Source of the DNA: Clostridiales bacterium UBA2432
GTDB taxonomy: Bacteria > Bacillota > Clostridia > Lachnospirales > Vallitaleaceae
Length of the DNA: 19,163 nt
Direction: 5' to 3'
Assembly (NCBI GenBank): GCA_002342805.1
Contig: DDQW01000041.1
Coordinates: forward strand, 1-19,163
The notes under the pieces were generated by a model. That model was given only the letters and a program-made list of their open reading frames with translations. It was not told the origin of the DNA and made no database searches. This document shows positions 16,175 to 19,163 of the stretch, in pieces; positions within the stretch are counted from its first letter, which is position 1; each line of letters starts with the position of its first letter. Made by a program: the position numbers and the translations under genes.

Positions 16175-16218
16175 CTATTGTATCATTTTACAATAGGTCC
16201 TTCAAGATACTTCTTGAA
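16175..16218. promoter_or_regulatory. Paired inverted repeats over the secA promoter (candidate operator)
   Basis: A perfect 8-bp dyad CTATTGTA-N6-TACAATAG (16175-16196) covers the -10 box and part of the spacer. A second perfect 7-bp dyad TTCAAGA-N4-TCTTGAA (16201-16218) overlaps the -35 box. Both are too AT-rich and lack a T run for a terminator, and their position suggests protein binding. No regulator is identified. Confidence 0.45.
16177..16205 (-). promoter_or_regulatory. secA: Sigma-A-type promoter for secA
   Basis: Minus strand: TTGAAG (16200-16205), a 17-nt spacer, TACAAT (16177-16182), about 40 nt upstream of the secA ATG. Two inverted repeats overlap it (see the operator entry). 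Confidence 0.72.
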
Positions 16219-16303
16219 ATCATGCATTGCTTGTATTTTAACACAAAAATTGAAAACATCCTATAAAAATGATATTAAATTTCAACTTTATTCAACACAC
16301 ATC

Positions 16304-16432
16304 TGTGGATAAGTATGTAGGTTTACATAATTCTTCTATCATTTCGCTGTGGATAGTGTGCTTAAGTCTGTGCATAACCCTATTTTCTGCGACTTTATAT
16401 ATACTTTACTTGTGGATTTGTAATGTTGATAG
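16304..16432. promoter_or_regulatory. Cluster of DnaA boxes in the secA-hpf intergenic region
   Basis: All boxes point the same way. On the plus strand they read TGTGGATAA (16304-16312, perfect complement of TTATCCACA), TGTGGATAG (16348-16356, one mismatch), TGTGCATAA (16369-16377, perfect to TTATNCACA) and TGTGGATTT (16411-16419, two mismatches); a weak TGTTGATAG follows at 16424-16432. The first four are 44, 21 and 42 bp apart, near multiples of the helical turn. Binding is inferred from match to the DnaA consensus. The 385 bp between secA and hpf otherwise hold the secA promoter and the hpf terminator, with AT-rich DNA between them and no credible gene. Confidence 0.6.
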
Positions 16433-16468
16433 AATTATGTCAATCATAAAATCTTTCATATTTTTTTC

Positions 16469-16509
16469 AAAAAAAACCTTTCTACATTAGCGATGTAGAA
16501 AGGTCTTTT
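16469..16509 (-). terminator. Rho-independent terminator after hpf
   Basis: Perfect 12-bp stem ACCTTTCTACAT (16476-16487) with ATGTAGAAAGGT (16493-16504), loop of 5 nt, then a T run of eight on the minus strand (complement of 16469-16476). The plus strand also follows with CTTTTT, so it may work in both directions. Confidence 0.92.
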
Positions 16510-16522
16510 TGATGATTTTATT

Positions 16523-17056
16523 TTATATCTCTGGTTCGATTAATCCAAAGTCACCATTATTACGTTTATAGACAACATTCACTTCTTCCGTATCTGCATT
16601 TCTAAATACAAAAAAGTCATGACCCAATAATTCTAACTCCATACACGCTTCTTCAGCATCCATTGGTTTTACTGCAAATCGTTTTGTTCGAACTATTTTA
16701 GGACCTTCTTCTTCTTGGTACTCGGGTTCAATATCTAAGAAGGTACTTCTAAATGAGCCACTATGGCGATGACGATCAATAAGTTTATGTCGATGTTTAA
16801 CCAACTGACGCTCTAATTTATCAACAACTAAATCAATCGCCGCATACATATTCTCTGCAGTTTCTTCTGCTCGAATTACTGTACCTTTGAGAGGGATCGT
16901 CACCTCTATTCGATGTTGTTTTCTTATTACACTCATTGTTATATTTGCTGTCGTTTCCGACGTAAAGTACTTTTCGAGTTTGCTAATCTTTTCTTCTGCA
17001 ACATTCTTAAGCGCCTCTGTCACCTCAAAGTTTTTTCCTGTAATTACATAACGCAT
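16523..17056 (-). CDS. hpf: Ribosome hibernation promoting factor, long form
   Basis: Long HPF binds the decoding region of the small subunit and joins two 70S ribosomes into inactive 100S dimers when growth slows. The 177-residue product has the S30AE domain (about 1-95; MRYVITGKNFEVTEALKNVAEEK at the start and a basic KHRHKLIDRHRH stretch at its end). A linker is followed by the C-terminal dimerisation domain (about 120-177; VRTKRFAVKPMDAEEACMEL, LLGHDFFVFRN, then NVVYKRNNGDFGLIEP). This is the long form typical of Bacillota. ATG 17056 is chosen over an upstream in-frame start at 17089 because CTCCTT complement AAGGAG (17066-17071) lies 9 nt before it and MRYVITGKN is the family start. A sigma-H-type promoter lies upstream, and a terminator follows. 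Confidence 0.95.
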   Translation of the reverse strand: MRYVITGKNFEVTEALKNVAEEKISKLEKYFTSETTANITMSVIRKQHRIEVTIPLKGTVIRAEETAENMYAAIDLVVDKLERQLVKHRHKLIDRHRHSGSFRSTFLDIEPEYQEEEGPKIVRTKRFAVKPMDAEEACMELELLGHDFFVFRNADTEEVNVVYKRNNGDFGLIEPEI

Positions 17057-17129
17057 AAATAACAACTCCTTCCGGAATACTTTTCTCAATAGTAATAGAA
17101 AAATATTCTATATTATCTAATACATACAT

Positions 17130-17156
17130 ATTCTATATAAGTAACAAAAATCCTTT
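17130..17156 (-). promoter_or_regulatory. hpf: Sigma-H-type promoter for hpf
   Basis: Minus strand: AAAGGATTT (17148-17156), an 11-nt spacer, ATAGAAT (17130-17136). This fits the B. subtilis sigma-H consensus RNAGGAWWW-N11-12-RNNGAAT at every defined position. It is about 75 nt upstream of the hpf ATG. I found no convincing sigma-A promoter in the same gap. Confidence 0.62.
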
Positions 17157-17188
17157 TTTTATTTGTAAAATATTGCGTGGCAAGGAAT

Positions 17189-17225
17189 AAAAAAAGTTGC
17201 ACCTGTCATATGCTACAGATGCAAC
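17189..17225 (-). terminator. Rho-independent terminator after the hydrogenase gene
   Basis: Minus strand: GTTGCATCTGT, an 8-nt loop, ACAGGTGCAAC, an 11-bp stem with one U-G pair, followed by seven T (complement of 17189-17195). It lies 37 nt past the hydrogenase stop. Confidence 0.9.
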
Positions 17226-17262
17226 AAATTTTATTTGTTATATATTTATTTTATATTAATTC

Positions 17263-19026
17263 TTATACTTTTTCTTTAACTGAATATGCTGTATGCAATA
17301 AGTGATGCGCTTTTTCACTCATTGGTTTACCCAAGTATGTTTCATACAATTCAATAATAGCTGGGTTTTCATGGGATTTACGCAAAGGCATATTCTTATC
17401 AATTTCATAAATAGCATTTTGACGAGCTCTAACTATGCTTGCATCTCCATGATGATAAGGTTGACCCGCTCCACCAATACAACCTCCTGGACATGCCATA
17501 ACTTCAATGGCATGAATATTTCGTGGATTACCATCACGAACTTCTTCAAGTAAAGCTCTTGCATTACCTAATCCATGAGCGATACCTATATTAAGAGTCA
17601 CATCATCCATGGCAACAGAAGCAACACGAACGCCATCAAAGCCACGTAACTCTTCGAAGTCAACACGTGGTAACGTTTTGCCTGTACGCAATTCATAAGC
17701 TGTCCTTACCGCGGCTTCAATAACTCCACCTGTTGATCCAAAGATAACTCCGGCGCCTGTTGACATTCCTAACGGACGATCAAAGTCGCTTTCTTCTAAT
17801 TCATCCGGATCAATATTCATTTTCTTGATTAAGTCCGCTAATTCTCGAGTCGATAATACAAGGTCTACATCCGGATTACCATCGACTGAGAATTCTTCAC
17901 GACTCGCTTCAAACTTTTTCGCTAAACATGGCATGATTGAAACAACAACAAGATCTTCACGCTTCACTTCAAGTTTTTCTGCAAAATATGATTTTGCTAT
18001 AGAGCCGAACATTTGCATTGGAGATTTTGCTGATGAAGGAATATCAATCAATTCAGGGAATTGGCTTTCAACAAAGTTTACCCATGCTGGACAACATGAT
18101 GTCAATATCGGTAATGTCTCCTCAGTTTTTCCATCTAGGTAGTTTTGTAATCGACCTAAAAGTTCAGTTCCTTCTTCCATAATGGTAAGGTCTGCTGCAA
18201 AGTCTGTATCGAATACATAATTAAATCCGATTTGACGAAGTGCTGTTACCATTTGATTTGTAAAGATCGTTCCCGGTTCATGACCAAACTCTTCACCAAG
18301 TGCAACACGAACTGCAGGTGCCGTTTGTACAACAACCGTTTTACTAGGATCTGCTAATGCTTCAACAACTTTCCATGTTTGGTTATTCTCCGTTAATGCA
18401 CCGGTCGGACAAACTGCGACACATTGTCCACAATGCGTACATACGGTTTCTTCCATGGGTAGTTCAAATGCTGCTGACACAACCGCATCGAATCCTCGAT
18501 TGATCGCCGAAAGGGCGCCAACGGTTTGAACATTATTACACATGGTTTCACAACGACGACACATAACACACTTATCCATATCACGAATAAGTGAAGGGGA
18601 ATAATCTTTTTTATATGTTGACATGGCTTTTCCGGAAATTGAGTCTCCTGTTAATCCACATAACTCTGACAAGTCTTGTAACTCACAATCTCCGGCTTTA
18701 GCACAAGCCAAACAGTCTTTTGGATGATCTGAAACCAATAACTCAAGTACTGTCTTTCTAGCTTCCATGACACGAATCGTATTTGTTCGAATTGTCATTC
18801 CTTCAATTGCAGGGGTTGCACAAGATGGTGCTAAGTTTCTTCTTCCATCAATCTCAACCACGCAAACACGACATGATGCAGATTGATTTACCATTTTTGT
18901 ATCGTGTAAATCTAAATGACATAAAGTTGGGATATCAATTCCAAGCTTTTTCGCACCGTCAAGAACAGTACTACCTGCCGGAACAGTAACCTCTTTACCA
19001 TCGATAATTATATTAATATCTGACAT
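17263..19026 (-). CDS. hydA: [FeFe] hydrogenase catalytic subunit, electron-bifurcating type (HydA/HndD)
   Basis: The 587-residue product is the H2-evolving or H2-oxidising subunit of a soluble multimeric hydrogenase. It carries in order a [2Fe-2S] domain (Cys36, 52, 55, 69), a His-Cys3 [4Fe-4S] site (His101, Cys105, 108, 114), two [4Fe-4S] motifs (Cys153-163 and Cys196-206) and the H-cluster domain. In that domain TSCCPAW (309-315) holds the probable proton-relay Cys311 and ligand Cys312, MPC gives Cys367, and MACPGGC gives Cys512 and Cys516. This order and length match group A3 enzymes such as HndD; the extra C-terminal [2Fe-2S] domain of Thermotoga HydA is absent. It directly follows an NADH-subunit gene. 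ATG 19026 is preferred to GTG 19035 because AAAGGAG (19035-19041) lies 8 nt before it. Confidence 0.94.
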   Translation of the reverse strand: MSDINIIIDGKEVTVPAGSTVLDGAKKLGIDIPTLCHLDLHDTKMVNQSASCRVCVVEIDGRRNLAPSCATPAIEGMTIRTNTIRVMEARKTVLELLVSDHPKDCLACAKAGDCELQDLSELCGLTGDSISGKAMSTYKKDYSPSLIRDMDKCVMCRRCETMCNNVQTVGALSAINRGFDAVVSAAFELPMEETVCTHCGQCVAVCPTGALTENNQTWKVVEALADPSKTVVVQTAPAVRVALGEEFGHEPGTIFTNQMVTALRQIGFNYVFDTDFAADLTIMEEGTELLGRLQNYLDGKTEETLPILTSCCPAWVNFVESQFPELIDIPSSAKSPMQMFGSIAKSYFAEKLEVKREDLVVVSIMPCLAKKFEASREEFSVDGNPDVDLVLSTRELADLIKKMNIDPDELEESDFDRPLGMSTGAGVIFGSTGGVIEAAVRTAYELRTGKTLPRVDFEELRGFDGVRVASVAMDDVTLNIGIAHGLGNARALLEEVRDGNPRNIHAIEVMACPGGCIGGAGQPYHHGDASIVRARQNAIYEIDKNMPLRKSHENPAIIELYETYLGKPMSEKAHHLLHTAYSVKEKV

Positions 19027-19052
19027 TGGGTACACTCCTTTATCTATTATTC

Positions 19053-19163
19053 CTATTGCTTCAAAATAGCATCGAATTTACATTTATCATAGCAAGCACC
19101 GCATTTAATACATTCATCTTGATTAATGAAATGTACTTTTTTCACTTCACCGGATATACATCC
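19053..19163 (-). CDS. C-terminal end of NuoF-like NADH subunit (HydB/HndC type), partial
   Basis: Only the last 36 codons are in the window. They read through ISGEVKKVHFINQDE into a [4Fe-4S] motif C-x2-C-x2-C-x3-C (CIKCGACYDKC) and end FDAILKQ. This is the usual C-terminal ferredoxin-like end of the flavin- and NADH-binding subunit of bifurcating [FeFe] hydrogenases, and a GEVKK linker before the last cluster is typical. The stop lies 26 nt before the hydrogenase start, so the two genes are co-transcribed and form parts of one enzyme that couples NADH and ferredoxin to H2. A related NADP-reducing or formate-dehydrogenase subunit cannot be excluded from this piece. Confidence 0.8.
   Translation of the reverse strand, partial: GCISGEVKKVHFINQDECIKCGACYDKCKFDAILKQ

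Noticed and set aside
16201..16218. The TTCAAGA-TACT-TCTTGAA dyad as a terminator
   Set aside because: The stem is short and AT-rich, there is no T run on either side, and it overlaps a promoter -35 box, so an operator-like role fits better.
16438..16443. A perfect TTGACA on the minus strand upstream of secA as a second promoter
   Set aside because: The best -10 partner is TACAAA at a 15-nt spacing, a poor match, and it lies about 300 nt from secA. The TTGAAG-17-TACAAT promoter is better in place and fit.
16269..16490. A 73-codon plus-strand reading frame with a hydrophobic middle in the secA-hpf gap
   Set aside because: It has no ribosome binding site before its ATG, opposes every other gene, and runs through the DnaA boxes and into the hpf terminator stem. 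The apparent membrane segment comes from T-rich DNA.
17825..18142. Plus-strand frames inside hydA, and similar ones inside tkt, tex, lysC, hom, apgM and secA
   Set aside because: They lie antisense to well-supported conserved genes, lack ribosome binding sites and encode low-complexity Ser/Thr/Phe-rich sequence typical of shadow frames.
18393..18584. A 63-codon minus-strand frame in another register within hydA
   Set aside because: It overlaps the conserved ferredoxin-like region of hydA in a different frame, has no start signals, and gives no recognisable protein.

Overview
The window looks like ordinary chromosomal housekeeping DNA from a low-GC, Gram-positive anaerobe of the class Clostridia. 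The support is a bifurcating-type [FeFe] hydrogenase, long-form HPF, a tsaE-tsaB-rimI cluster, a secA-prfB pair, strong AAGGAGG ribosome binding sites and Bacillota-type promoters. A lineage near Lachnospirales is plausible, but that is inference. Every gene I accept reads on the minus strand, so transcription runs from high to low coordinates. I see no mobile element, CRISPR array, tRNA or rRNA.

Reading in the direction of transcription there are six units. (1) 19163-17189: the 3' end of a HydB/HndC-type NADH subunit and the hydrogenase catalytic subunit, ended by a terminator. (2) 17156-16469: hpf with its own terminator, apparently driven by a sigma-H-type promoter. (3) 16205-11846: secA, prfB with a programmed +1 frameshift, and a lone cheW. 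The 385 bp upstream of secA hold a DnaA-box cluster and a promoter covered by two inverted repeats. (4) 11845-7591: an aspartate-family operon made of an ACT-domain regulator (PheB/ThrR type), homoserine dehydrogenase, an iPGM-like protein proposed as homoserine kinase, and aspartate kinase with an internal start for a beta subunit. (5) 7571-1119: tex, a YcxB-like membrane protein, tsaE, tsaB, rimI and transketolase. (6) 1105 to the left edge: RNase Z and the first codons of a membrane or exported protein.

Terminators and promoters are packed very tightly, and in places a terminator abuts the next promoter, so the unit boundaries are clear. Within units, genes overlap or are separated by a few bases and often carry the next ribosome binding site in their last codons.

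No new multi-gene system is evident. The most interesting signals are regulatory: the helically spaced DnaA boxes upstream of secA, the dyads on the secA promoter, the consensus sigma-H promoter of hpf, the prfB frameshift site that lacks its Shine-Dalgarno-like stimulator, the internal lysC start, and the phased repeats just downstream of the threonine-operon promoter.
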